64,000 nt of DNA from Pollutimonas sp. M17 (GTDB taxonomy: Bacteria > Pseudomonadota > Gammaproteobacteria > Burkholderiales > Burkholderiaceae_B): positions 3,286,001-3,350,000 of the forward strand of contig NZ_CP107548.1 of assembly GCF_025836975.1 (NCBI RefSeq), given 5' to 3'. Positions 21,352 through 29,821 of the stretch are shown here, one piece after another. Numbering within the stretch: the stretch's first letter is position 1; each line of letters begins with the position of its first letter. The translations under genes were made by a program, and so were the position numbers. A model generated the notes under the pieces. It saw nothing but the letters and a program-made list of their open reading frames with translations, did not search any database and had not been told where the DNA came from.

Positions 21352-22194
21352 ATGGCGATGACAGCAGAACAGAAAGGAAAACACAGCGGGACATCCGGCG
21401 AGCGGGCGGTCCGCTATGCCGCACCGGCGCTGGAGAAAGGCCTGGATATCCTGGAGGCCCTCAGCGCCAGCGCCGGGGGCTATACACTGAACGAGCTGGC
21501 GCAGGCGCTGGGCAGGAATGTCAATGAAATATTCCGCATGGTCGTCACCTTGCAGCGGCGCGGTTATATACAAGCCGACCAGAATGATCGCTACACCCTG
21601 ACCCTGACGATGTTCCAGTTGGCCAACCGCCAGCAGCCGGTCAAGACCTTGGTGGGTTCGGCGCTGCCTCTGCTGCAGGAGCTTTCCGAGCGGGCGCGGC
21701 AATCGTGCCACCTGGCGATCTACCAGGGCGGCCGGGTCGTGATCATTGCGCAGGTCGATAGCCCGGAGCGCTGGTCCTTCGGCCTGAAAGTGGGCGTGGT
21801 CATGGGCTTGACCGACACCTCGTCGGGCCACGTGCTGCTGGCCTACCAGGACGAGGTCGAGCGCACGCGCATGCTGAGCAGCCATATCCGCGTTGAAGGC
21901 GAACAGACCATGGACCCCGGCCAGCTCTTCACCTTGCTCAAAGAGGTGCGCCGCAACGGGTACTCCTGCATGCCCAGCATCCAGATCCAGGGCGTCACCA
22001 ACATCGCCTTTCCCGTGCGCGGCCTGGGCGGACGCGTCGTGGCGGCCATCAACGTGCCTCACATCGCCCGCATCGACGGCATGCCGCGCCCCGATATCGT
22101 TCAGATCACGGACATACTGGCCGATATCTGCGGCCGCCTGTCCAGCCGCATCGGCTATGACGCCAGCCTGGCGGAAGATTCCACGCCCGCCTGA
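21352..22194 (+). CDS. IclR-family regulator
   Basis: 280 residues. An N-terminal winged helix (about 20-80, with L-E-K-G-L-D-I-L and T-L-N-E-L-A-Q-A-L-G) precedes the IclR effector domain (about 95-265) with S-G-H-V-L-L-A and R-R-N-G-Y-S. It lies divergent to transporter cassette 1 and convergent with the kinase gene, stopping 9 bases from it, so it probably regulates one or both flanking operons. Confidence 0.92.
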   Translation: MAMTAEQKGKHSGTSGERAVRYAAPALEKGLDILEALSASAGGYTLNELAQALGRNVNEIFRMVVTLQRRGYIQADQNDRYTLTLTMFQLANRQQPVKTLVGSALPLLQELSERARQSCHLAIYQGGRVVIIAQVDSPERWSFGLKVGVVMGLTDTSSGHVLLAYQDEVERTRMLSSHIRVEGEQTMDPGQLFTLLKEVRRNGYSCMPSIQIQGVTNIAFPVRGLGGRVVAAINVPHIARIDGMPRPDIVQITDILADICGRLSSRIGYDASLAEDSTPA

Positions 22195-22203
22195 AAGGCG
22201 GCC

Positions 22204-23529
22204 TCAAGATCCGAGCAAACGCTCGAACACGGCGGTGGAACCCACCTGGCCGCCTTTGAGCATGATTTCCACCCCCCTCAAATGGGGCAGATCGGCATGG
22301 ATGCCGCATACCGCAACGCCCGGATCCAGCTGCCCCAGATAAGACAGGCCCCAGATGTCCAGGCCGCGCACGCAGTGGCTGGACGTATCGCCTCCCGCCA
22401 CGCCGACGCGGCGCGGCGCGGCCGCCTGGAGCACACGCGCCAGAAAAACACCGCAGGCCTTGGCCAGCGCCGCCGCCGGAATATCGGGCCTGGCCGTTGA
22501 GCCGGACGGATCCGCCGTATAGGCCAGCACATGGCGCCCCTGCGACAAGGCCTGCAACACCTGGGCAAGCACCGCGTCGATCCGGACGGAATCGGCGGCC
22601 GCCAGCGCATGGGCGTCCAGGGCGATGCGCTGATAGGACACCGCGGCCTCGATCTGGCGAGCCGTCACCGGCGACATGCTGCCCGACAATACGAACACCG
22701 GTCCGTCCGACGGCGCCAGCGTGGCTTGGGCATGCACGGGGTTCGCCCCGAGCGTCTTCATTTCGCTCCAATGCGCCAGCAACGCCTGCGCGACGCCGCT
22801 AGGCCCGATGGCCAGCACAGGGCGCTCGCAGGCGCGCGTCCAGATCGCGCGTCCCACGATGGGCAGGTGGGCAACATGGCCGATGTCGAACAGTATGCCC
22901 TGGGCGCCGTCCGCAACACGCGCATTGATCAGGGCGTCCAGCTCCATGGACGGCAGGTCGTAGCTGGGATACTGGATGGACGCGATATTCTTCAGGCCTT
23001 GCCGCGCCAGATGCAGGCGCAGGTCGGACTCGTGCATGGGCGTGACCGGATGGCGGCTCATGGTGGGATGCCGATCCAGCCTGTATGCCCCCTCGCCTGT
23101 GCGGAATGCGGCAAACAGATTGCCGAACACACAATAGCGGCTCAGGTTGGGCTGCCCGCCGACGATGGGCAGGAAGGGCGATGCATCCAGATGCCGGCGC
23201 AGTATGCCCACGGCCGCCCCTATGCTGCCCGTATCCGGCGAACTGTCGAAGGTCGAGCAGGTCTTGTAAAGCGTCACCGCCGCGCCCAGCCGCGAAAAAT
23301 AACGGCCCACGCCGTCCAGTTCGCGTTCCTGTTCCAGGGCGTCCATGGATCGGGCGGCGCCCGCGATGCCCAGGCAGTCCAGCGGGCCGGCCGCCGCGCG
23401 TTGCCGATCGGTGGGCGGATGCAAGAACAGCATGGCGCGCAGGCCGGCGCCGGACACTGTCGCCAGGGTGTCGGTCGCGCCCGTGAAATCGTCGCCGTAG
23501 AACGCCAGCCTTGGCGCGGGCACCGTCAT
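22204..23529 (-). CDS. DUF1537 four-carbon/acid-sugar kinase, probable 3-oxo-isoapionate kinase
   Basis: 441 residues. The N-terminal domain begins with F-Y-G-D-D-F-T-G-A-T-D, the substrate-binding signature of DUF1537 kinases. The C-terminal nucleotide-binding domain has G-G-D-T-S-S near residue 375 and K-G-G-Q-V-G near 425. Family members phosphorylate C4 and branched C5 sugar acids with ATP. In this family, kinases next to a RuBisCO-like gene are known as OiaK (3-oxo-isoapionate 4-kinase). Here the RuBisCO-like gene ends 4 bases upstream, so the same step is likely. The ATG at 23529 is chosen because it starts directly at the conserved N-terminus; upstream codons in the same frame are out-of-frame overlap with the RuBisCO-like gene. 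Confidence 0.88.
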   Translation of the reverse strand: MTVPAPRLAFYGDDFTGATDTLATVSGAGLRAMLFLHPPTDRQRAAAGPLDCLGIAGAARSMDALEQERELDGVGRYFSRLGAAVTLYKTCSTFDSSPDTGSIGAAVGILRRHLDASPFLPIVGGQPNLSRYCVFGNLFAAFRTGEGAYRLDRHPTMSRHPVTPMHESDLRLHLARQGLKNIASIQYPSYDLPSMELDALINARVADGAQGILFDIGHVAHLPIVGRAIWTRACERPVLAIGPSGVAQALLAHWSEMKTLGANPVHAQATLAPSDGPVFVLSGSMSPVTARQIEAAVSYQRIALDAHALAAADSVRIDAVLAQVLQALSQGRHVLAYTADPSGSTARPDIPAAALAKACGVFLARVLQAAAPRRVGVAGGDTSSHCVRGLDIWGLSYLGQLDPGVAVCGIHADLPHLRGVEIMLKGGQVGSTAVFERLLGS

Positions 23530-23533
23530 TGCG

Positions 23534-24805
23534 TCAGGCCTTCCGAGCGAAAAACTCGAGCGCTCGGCGAAGTTCCGGCGCCTCTTTTGCATAGTCGGCC
23601 AGATCGACCCCTTCGCTTGCGGCCTGCCAGGCCTGCCGCAGGCTGGCCACCCCGGCGGCGGGCCCGTCGGGGTGGGCCAGGATGCCTCCGCCCGACATGA
23701 ACAGCAGATCGTCGTTGCCCACGGCCCGCCATGTAGCCGGCACGGTGCCGGCCCATTGCCCGGATGAGAAGGCGGGCAGGACCGCATCGTCCAGCCCCAC
23801 CGCCAGGTTGGCATAGCAATCGCGCGCCGACTCCACGACCTCTTCGTCGCTTTGCGAGAATTTTCCCTGCAAGCCGTGTACGTGCATATGGTCCACGCCC
23901 GCCAGGCGCCAGAGCGTTTGATAGGCCTGGAAGGAAATGCCCAATAAAGGATGGCGCGACAGGGCGCCATAGCCGTTGCGATGGCCATGCAGGGCCAGGG
24001 GTGTGGCACGGCGCAGGCTCTGGATGGCGGAATAGCCGCAAGCATTCAGACTGGCCATGACGCAGGTGCCGCCTTCGCGCTCCACCATATCGGCATGCCG
24101 GCGCATGGCGTCGGTTTCATCGGTAATGTTGAAGGCCACCATCACCGGCTTGCCCGTGCGCTGCTGATGCTCGCGTACTACGGCCATGACGGCCGGAACC
24201 CGCTCGGCCAGCGGAGCATGGACCGGGTCGGCGCAGACCTCGTCGTCCTTGATGAAATCCACACCGGCCCGGCACAGTTGGCCGACCAGATCGGCCGTTT
24301 GCGCCGGCGACAGGCCCACATTGGGCTTGATGATGGTTCCGACCAAAGGCCCTTTGGCCACGCCGGTCAGCCGGCGCGTACCCGCTATGCCGACTTGAGG
24401 CATATCGAAGCGCCTGCGGTATTCGGCGGGCAAATGCAGCGTTTCCAGCCGCAGCCCCGTCGTTTCACCCAGGTCGTAAAGATTGCCGGCGACGGTGGAG
24501 GCCAGCGTGGGCAGATTCGCGCCGATATTCTCGACCGGGAATGAAATCCGTACGCGCGCGCGCCGCCACGGCCCACGGGTACCCTGCCGGTCCAGCCAGG
24601 CATTGGGCAGTGCCGGCCCTGGAGCATCGTCCAGCAGATCCACGCTCTCTACGATGGCCCGGGCACGCAGCCGCAGTTCATCGGTTTCGCCCTGAACCCG
24701 CGTGAACGTGCCGCAAGACTGCTCGCCGGCCATGATTTCCGCCACCTTGGCGGGTTCGACCGGCGTTTCGATCAGGTAGCTTGCATAAAAACGGTCAGGA
24801 CTCAT
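23534..24805 (-). CDS. RuBisCO-like protein (form IV), probable oxo-isoapionate-phosphate lyase/decarboxylase
   Basis: 423 residues with both RuBisCO large-subunit domains. Aligning by eye to plant RuBisCO, most active-site residues are kept: N108 (N123), K160 (K175), the carbamylation lysine K186 with D188 and E189 (K201/D203/E204), H275/R276 (H294/R295), H308 (H327), loop-6 K315 (K334), S348 (S379) and the G-G-G at 372-374. The position of K177 is Asn (N162). Keeping the carbamate and metal ligands excludes the MtnW (methionine salvage enolase) type, which lacks them. Known partners of DUF1537 kinases are OiaX (decarboxylase) and OiaT (transcarboxylase/hydrolase giving 3-phosphoglycerate and glycolate). 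Carbon fixation is unlikely: there is no phosphoribulokinase or small subunit. Confidence 0.9.
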   Translation of the reverse strand: MSPDRFYASYLIETPVEPAKVAEIMAGEQSCGTFTRVQGETDELRLRARAIVESVDLLDDAPGPALPNAWLDRQGTRGPWRRARVRISFPVENIGANLPTLASTVAGNLYDLGETTGLRLETLHLPAEYRRRFDMPQVGIAGTRRLTGVAKGPLVGTIIKPNVGLSPAQTADLVGQLCRAGVDFIKDDEVCADPVHAPLAERVPAVMAVVREHQQRTGKPVMVAFNITDETDAMRRHADMVEREGGTCVMASLNACGYSAIQSLRRATPLALHGHRNGYGALSRHPLLGISFQAYQTLWRLAGVDHMHVHGLQGKFSQSDEEVVESARDCYANLAVGLDDAVLPAFSSGQWAGTVPATWRAVGNDDLLFMSGGGILAHPDGPAAGVASLRQAWQAASEGVDLADYAKEAPELRRALEFFARKA

Positions 24806-24853
24806 GATGGCAATTCAAAGACGAAAGTTGGGCGGCGGCCGGGCAGCGAAAGC

Positions 24854-25393
24854 TCAAAGCGTGGCAAGGTCGGGAAAGGCTCGTATGGGCTCGCTGCCGT
24901 CCCAGCCCTGCGACTCGGCCCGGATGAGATCGAACAGCTTGCCCTTGGGGCCGGCCACTTCCGACAGCTCGATGACCGTGCCGGGGTGGTACTCGGTGTC
25001 GAAGTACACGAAACGGCCCCGCTCGCCCACTTCGCCGCTCATGACCGGGCGGAAGCCCTGAGCCGTCAGCCGATCCAGGTCCGCGTCGTAATTGCCTGTC
25101 CAGTAGGCCACGTGCTGCAGCCCGGTATTTCCGGCCCGCAGGAAGTCGCGATACATGGAAGGAACATCGTTGCGGCACTGGATCAGCTCGACCTGGACGA
25201 AGCCCGAATTGGCCAGCGCCACCGAATTGTGCGGTTCATGGCGCTCGCCCCGATACTGGTAGTTTTCAATGGGCACTTTGGGGTTGTAATACCAGGGGCC
25301 GACGCCCAGGCTGCGGCTCCAGTAATCCATGGCGGCTTCGATGTCCTTGACGACATATCCCAATTGGCGGATCTCGCCAAAAAACTTGCTCAT
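24854..25393 (-). CDS. VOC-family (glyoxalase-like) protein
   Basis: 179 residues. The N-terminus I-R-Q-L-G-Y-V-V-K-D-I-E-A-A-M-D-Y-W is typical of the vicinal-oxygen-chelate superfamily, and the second module carries Q-H-V-A-Y-W and G-T-V-I-E-L-S, offering His and Glu metal ligands. Such proteins are epimerases, isomerases or lyases acting on 2-oxo compounds. An AGGAGCAGG precedes the ATG at 25393. It sits just upstream of the RuBisCO-like gene, so it may prepare its substrate, for example as an oxidoisomerase or epimerase; that is speculation. Confidence 0.82.
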   Translation of the reverse strand: MSKFFGEIRQLGYVVKDIEAAMDYWSRSLGVGPWYYNPKVPIENYQYRGERHEPHNSVALANSGFVQVELIQCRNDVPSMYRDFLRAGNTGLQHVAYWTGNYDADLDRLTAQGFRPVMSGEVGERGRFVYFDTEYHPGTVIELSEVAGPKGKLFDLIRAESQGWDGSEPIRAFPDLATL

Positions 25394-25427
25394 CCCTGCT
25401 CCTAATAAAACACATCGCATCCATCCG

Positions 25428-25450
25428 CCCGCGGCAACCCCGGCCGCGGG
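25428..25450 (-). terminator. Intercistronic hairpin after binding-protein gene
   Basis: A perfect 8-bp GC stem (CCCGCGGC / GCCGCGGG) with a 7-base loop lies between the binding-protein gene and the VOC gene, without a T-run. Such hairpins often stabilise the upstream binding-protein message and limit read-through into downstream genes. Confidence 0.4.
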
Positions 25451-25468
25451 ACGGCCCTGCCTGCCGCG

Positions 25469-26266
25469 CTACTTGGCCCCTTCGATGATTTCTTCGGGGA
25501 TCGGCACACCGGCGTACTTCAGGTGAATCTCGTTGAGCTTGCCGTTCTTCAGGTTCGTGCGTATCCAGCCGTTCACCCAGTCTTTCAGTGCGGGCTCGTT
25601 CTTGCGCATTGCCACGCCCAGGCGATAGGACTGGATCACGAACTTGACCTCGAATTCCCGCTCGGGATTGCGCTTGCTGATTGCCTTGATGATGGGCGGC
25701 GTAATGGCGACGATATCGGCCTGGCCGGTGGCCGCGGCCGTGATCGAAGCGGCTTCGTCGTCGAAACGGACGACCTTGGCCTTGGGCGCCCCTTCGCTGA
25801 CCAGCTTGTCTTGCGGCCCCCCGCGCGTCACCGCGACCGCCTTGCCGGCCAGGTCGTCCATGCCTTTCAGGGTCAGGCTTTTAGGCGCGCCCACGGCGGC
25901 CTGGATGGCGCCGTAAGGAATCGAGAAATCCACCGCCTTGGCGCGTTCCGGCGTGATCGACAACGAGGAAATGATCAGGTCGGCCTTGTTCGACAAAAGG
26001 TTGGGGATGCGCGCCGAGTTGGTCGTTTGCACGATCTCGAGCTCTACGCCCAGGTCTTTCGCCAGCAGGCGCGCCGCTTCGACATCCGAGCCGACCGGCT
26101 GCATTTTTTCATCGACATAGCCGTAGAAAGGCGCGCCGAGGTCGATGCCGACGCGTATCTTCTTGGCGGCCTTGATGTCGGACAGCGCATCCGCCGAGGC
26201 GGTGCCCGCAACCGCTCCCAGACATGCGGCAATGAGCGTGAAATACAGTGCTTTCTTCAATGACAT
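25469..26266 (-). CDS. Amino-acid-type ABC solute-binding protein (cassette 2)
   Basis: 265 residues with a signal peptide ending in T-A-S-A-D-A near residue 26. The mature protein is a family 3 binding protein and runs nearly in parallel with the protein at 18798: I-D-L-G-A-P, S-D-V-E-A-A-R-L-L-A-K-D-L-G, S-I-T-P-E-R and the shared N-L-K-N-G-K-L-N end. The pair looks like a local duplication that has diverged. It follows the ATPase gene of cassette 2. Confidence 0.9.
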   Translation of the reverse strand: MSLKKALYFTLIAACLGAVAGTASADALSDIKAAKKIRVGIDLGAPFYGYVDEKMQPVGSDVEAARLLAKDLGVELEIVQTTNSARIPNLLSNKADLIISSLSITPERAKAVDFSIPYGAIQAAVGAPKSLTLKGMDDLAGKAVAVTRGGPQDKLVSEGAPKAKVVRFDDEAASITAAATGQADIVAITPPIIKAISKRNPEREFEVKFVIQSYRLGVAMRKNEPALKDWVNGWIRTNLKNGKLNEIHLKYAGVPIPEEIIEGAK

Positions 26267-26325
26267 GGTTGTCTCCGTAAGTTATCGTGTATACAAAATC
26301 ATGATGTGCGCGCCTGCCGCGACAC

Positions 26326-27054
26326 TCATAGCCCATAGGCCAGGAACTCTTTCAGCTCCGGCGTTCGGGGATCCCGCAACATGCTTCCAGGGCCGGTCTC
26401 CCAGACCTTGCCCTGATGCATGAAGATGACGGTGTCGGCCACCTTGGCGGCGAATTCCATTTCGTGGGTGACCAGCACCATCGTCATGCCGTCGGCCGCC
26501 AGCGCTTCGATAACGCGCAGGACCTCGCCCGTCAGCTTGGGATCCAGGGCGGACGTGACCTCGTCGAACAGCATCACTTTGGGCTCCATCGCCAGGGAGC
26601 GCGCAATCGCGACGCGCTGCTGCTGGCCGCCCGAAAGCTGTTCGGGATAGGACTGCGCCTTCTCCAGCAGGCCAACCTGCCGCAGCACCCGGTTGCTGAT
26701 TTCCGCCGCTTCGGCCTTTGTTCTCTTCTTGACCGCCCGGGGCGCGAGCATCACGTTCTGCTCGACCGTCAGGTGCGGGAACAGGTTGTAGCTTTGGAAA
26801 ACGATGCCCACGTCGGTGCGCAAGGCACGCAGATCCACATCCGCTCCATGCACCTGATGGCCGCAAACATGGATCTGCCCGTCATCGATGATTTCCAGCC
26901 TGTCTATGCAGCGCAGGGCCGTGCTTTTCCCCGAACCGCTCTGCCCGATGATCGCCACTACCTGGCCTTTGGGCACGGCGAAGGACACGCCTTTCAGGAC
27001 GGTATTCGTCCCAAAGCTTTTATGGACGTTATCCAGCTCAACAACAATCGACAT
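26326..27054 (-). CDS. Amino-acid-type ABC transporter ATPase (GlnQ family)
   Basis: 242 residues. Walker A is G-Q-S-G-S-G-K-S-T near residue 37, the signature L-S-G-G-Q-Q-Q-R near 138, and Walker B with D-E-V-T-S-A-L-D near 160. An in-frame ATG lies five codons upstream (27069), but an AAAGGA seven bases before 27054 supports the inner start. It is the only ATPase gene for the two paralogous permease/binding-protein cassettes, so it may energise both. Confidence 0.92.
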   Translation of the reverse strand: MSIVVELDNVHKSFGTNTVLKGVSFAVPKGQVVAIIGQSGSGKSTALRCIDRLEIIDDGQIHVCGHQVHGADVDLRALRTDVGIVFQSYNLFPHLTVEQNVMLAPRAVKKRTKAEAAEISNRVLRQVGLLEKAQSYPEQLSGGQQQRVAIARSLAMEPKVMLFDEVTSALDPKLTGEVLRVIEALAADGMTMVLVTHEMEFAAKVADTVIFMHQGKVWETGPGSMLRDPRTPELKEFLAYGL

Positions 27055-27065
27055 TTCGTTTCCTT

Positions 27066-27737
27066 TCATGTGTTCGGCTGCGGGCGCATTTTGTATTGCA
27101 GCCGCCCTTCCAGCTTGCGGCTCCATGCGGACAGCGGGTAGCACATCGCGAAGTAGATGCCCGCGATCAGGAGATAGATCAGGAAGGGCTGGAAGATCGA
27201 GTTGTTGATCAGCTGCCCCGCGCGAACCAGCTCGACGAAGCCCACGATGGAAGCCAGCGACGTGTTCTTGACGATCTGCACCATGAAGCCCACCGTGGGC
27301 GGCGTTGCGATGCGCACCGCCTGCGGCAAAATGACCAGCCGCAGGCGCTGGGCCCGCGTCAACGCCAGGCATTCGGCGGCTTCCCATTGAGTCCTGGCCA
27401 CGGACTGGATGCAGCCGCGCCATATCTCGCCAAGGTAGGCGCTGACGTAGATGACCATCGATATGCTTGCCGCCACCAGGCCGGACAGGGTAAGCCCCGC
27501 GATGCTCAGCCCGAAATAGGACACGAAAAGCAGCACCAGCAGCGGCGTGCCTTGAATGATCTGTACGTATACATAGGCCAGCCAACGGATGGGGGCGACC
27601 GGGCTGATGCGGCACAGGGCCACCACACCCCCCGCCACGCCGCCGCCGATGAAAGCGATCAGTGACAGGCAGAGGGTCCAGAGCGCTCCGTTCAGCAGGA
27701 AGTACAAGTGATTGATGTTGAAACCGCTGGATATCAT
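27066..27737 (-). CDS. Amino-acid-type ABC permease (cassette 2, second)
   Basis: 223 residues with about five helices and docking loop Q-W-E-A-A-E-C-L-A-L near residue 128. It shares a long conserved stretch (R-I-A-T-P-P-T-V-G-F-M-V-Q) with the permease at 19732, supporting duplication of the whole cassette. Gene spacing to both neighbours is under 15 bases. Confidence 0.9.
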   Translation of the reverse strand: MISSGFNINHLYFLLNGALWTLCLSLIAFIGGGVAGGVVALCRISPVAPIRWLAYVYVQIIQGTPLLVLLFVSYFGLSIAGLTLSGLVAASISMVIYVSAYLGEIWRGCIQSVARTQWEAAECLALTRAQRLRLVILPQAVRIATPPTVGFMVQIVKNTSLASIVGFVELVRAGQLINNSIFQPFLIYLLIAGIYFAMCYPLSAWSRKLEGRLQYKMRPQPNT

Positions 27738-27741
27738 GGCG

Positions 27742-28434
27742 TCACCCCATTACCTTGATCTTGCGCCGGCGGGCGAACACGATCTGTCCAAATGCCCAGA
27801 TGCCGATGCGCATCAGGAGCGAAAGCGCCAGGTAGGCGACGGCCACCAGGATATAAGCCTCGAATGGGCGGAAGGTATCGGACTGCACATGGCTGGCGAC
27901 CGCGGTCAGCTCCTCGACCGAGATCTGCGATGTAATCGACGAAGCCAGCATCAGCAACACGAATTGACTGGTCAGGGCCGGGTAGACGTTCTCCATGGCC
28001 GGCAAGAGGATCACATGCCAGTAAACCTGGGCCTTGGTCAGGCCCAGGCATTCGGCCGCCTCGATCTGCCCGTCGTGTATGGAATCCATGCCGGCGCGCA
28101 TGATTTCGCAGGTATAGGCGGCAACGTTGATCACCAGCGAAACCAGCGCGGCGCCGAACGCCGATACATGCCATCCCAGGCTGGCCAGGCCGAAGAAGAC
28201 CAGGAATATCTGCACCAGCAGCGGCGTGTTGCGGATGATCTCCACATAGAAGCCGCAAGCGCGGGACAGCGGGCGAACGGAGCTGCGCCGGCCGATGGCA
28301 CAGAGCGTGCCTATGCAAAGACCCAACACCGTCGCCGGAAACGATAGCTGTATGGTCAGCCAGGCCCCGTCCAGGAACTGCGGCCATTCCGCCAGTACGC
28401 TTGAGAAATCGAATTCGTAGATCATTCTGCCCAT
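27742..28434 (-). CDS. Amino-acid-type ABC permease (cassette 2, first)
   Basis: 230 residues with five or so helices and docking loop Q-I-E-A-A-E-C-L-G-L near residue 138. The second Met, three codons in (28425), is an equally plausible start because the protein at 20397 begins M-N-Y-Q-F-D-F where this one continues M-I-Y-E-F-D-F. It is the first gene of the minus-strand operon reaching to the kinase at 22204. Confidence 0.9.
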   Translation of the reverse strand: MGRMIYEFDFSSVLAEWPQFLDGAWLTIQLSFPATVLGLCIGTLCAIGRRSSVRPLSRACGFYVEIIRNTPLLVQIFLVFFGLASLGWHVSAFGAALVSLVINVAAYTCEIMRAGMDSIHDGQIEAAECLGLTKAQVYWHVILLPAMENVYPALTSQFVLLMLASSITSQISVEELTAVASHVQSDTFRPFEAYILVAVAYLALSLLMRIGIWAFGQIVFARRRKIKVMG

Positions 28435-28666
28435 TACCTATGTCTCTGGCGCCATGGTATCCGTGCGCCCTTGCGGATGTCCAGCATTCTAAATGATGTA
28501 TTTTGATTGAATAATGATACGGGTTTTCCATTAGAACCACGCACTTCGCAGCCAAAAACACGACCCTTCACATTGGATCAATTTATTTGTGATTTAATTT
28601 GATGTAATAATAATTACCATCATCAGTGGCTTGGCCGCCCCCACCCAACAACGTTCCCGCGTGCCC

Positions 28667-29722
28667 ATGGAAAATTCACACAAGCGGCGCGGCATGTCCC
28701 CGCGTATCGGCATCGCCGACGTCGCCCGGCAGGCCGGCGTATCCACCGCGACCGTAGACCGTGTACTGAATCACCGCCCCGGCGTCCGGCCGGCGACCGT
28801 ACAGGCCGTGCTCAAAGCCGCCGCCGGCCTGGGCTACCTGCCTCAGGACGATCTGTACAAAGCCCTGCGGCCGCAGCCCATGCGGCTGGTTTTCCTGCTG
28901 CCCGCCGGCACCAACCGCTACCTGAACATGCTGGGTGACTATGTGGACGTTGCGCGCGAACAGCTGGAGCCGTTCAACGTGCAATGCCGCTGCCGCCACA
29001 TCGAAGGGTTCAATCCGCAAGTGCTGGTCGACAATCTGCTGCGCGAAGGCCGGCGCGCCGACGGCATCGCCTTCATGGCGCTGGAGCATCCTTTGGTGCG
29101 CGAGGCCGTCAACACACTGGCCGAAAAAAACGTCCATACGATTACGCTGATCTCGGACTTGTCCAGTTCACGGCGGGCCGCCTATGTGGGCCTGGACAAT
29201 CGCGCCGCTGGCCGCACAGCCGGACTGCTGCTTGGCCGCTTCATCGGGCCGCGCGCGGGCAAGGTCGCGATGATCGCGGGCAGCCGGCACTATCGCGGCC
29301 ACGAGGAGCGCGAAATGGGCTTCCAGCATATCCTGGAAGAGAAGTTCCCCGCCTTGCGGATGGTGGGCCTGCGCGAAGGCCACGATGACGCGCAAACCAA
29401 CTACCGGCAGTCCAGGCAATTGCTGGATCAATACCCCGACCTGGTGGGCATTTACAACATAGGCGGCGCTTCCGACGGCGTGGCGCAGGCGCTGAAGGAA
29501 ACCGGCCGCGACCAAAGCACGGTGTTCATCGGCCACGGGCTGACGCCCGATACCCGCGCGCTATTGGTCGACGGCTCGCTGGACGCCATCCTGAACCAGA
29601 ACCTGCACTCCACCATCACGAACAGTGTGCGCATTTTCGCCAATCTGCGCGAGGGCCGGGAAGCCATGGCGGGAGTCGAATCCATGCAGATCAGCGTGGT
29701 GCTGAACGAGAACCTGCCCTGA
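28667..29722 (+). CDS. LacI-family regulator
   Basis: 351 residues. The helix-turn-helix and hinge are visible near residues 12-65: I-A-D-V-A-R-Q-A-G-V-S-T-A-T-V-D-R-V-L-N followed by V-R-P. The rest is a periplasmic-binding-protein-like effector domain with G-I-A-F-M-A-L and G-L-D-N-R-A-A-G-R. The Asp in place of the usual Ser in the recognition helix (T-V-D-R) is a variant seen in sugar-acid regulators. A TTG 12 codons earlier is possible, but ATG 28667 gives a normal N-terminus. It lies divergent to cassette 2 in a 232-base AT-rich gap. Confidence 0.9.
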   Translation: MENSHKRRGMSPRIGIADVARQAGVSTATVDRVLNHRPGVRPATVQAVLKAAAGLGYLPQDDLYKALRPQPMRLVFLLPAGTNRYLNMLGDYVDVAREQLEPFNVQCRCRHIEGFNPQVLVDNLLREGRRADGIAFMALEHPLVREAVNTLAEKNVHTITLISDLSSSRRAAYVGLDNRAAGRTAGLLLGRFIGPRAGKVAMIAGSRHYRGHEEREMGFQHILEEKFPALRMVGLREGHDDAQTNYRQSRQLLDQYPDLVGIYNIGGASDGVAQALKETGRDQSTVFIGHGLTPDTRALLVDGSLDAILNQNLHSTITNSVRIFANLREGREAMAGVESMQISVVLNENLP

Positions 29723-29821
29723 CCGGAAACTTTGCGCCGCACAGGCGGCGCCAGTGCTACTATTCAGCGTTTCCACCACCAAGCGCCGGCCTTTCCGGCA
29801 CGGGCGCGGGTCAGGCACATC

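Noticed and set aside
23530-24045. An N-terminal extension of the DUF1537 kinase into the RuBisCO-like gene
   Set aside because: The kinase signature begins within a few residues of the ATG at 23529, and the extension lies wholly inside the RuBisCO-like coding region.
23534-24805. Genuine carbon-fixing RuBisCO
   Set aside because: K177 is replaced by Asn, the protein is shorter and divergent, and no phosphoribulokinase, small subunit or CbbR gene is nearby.
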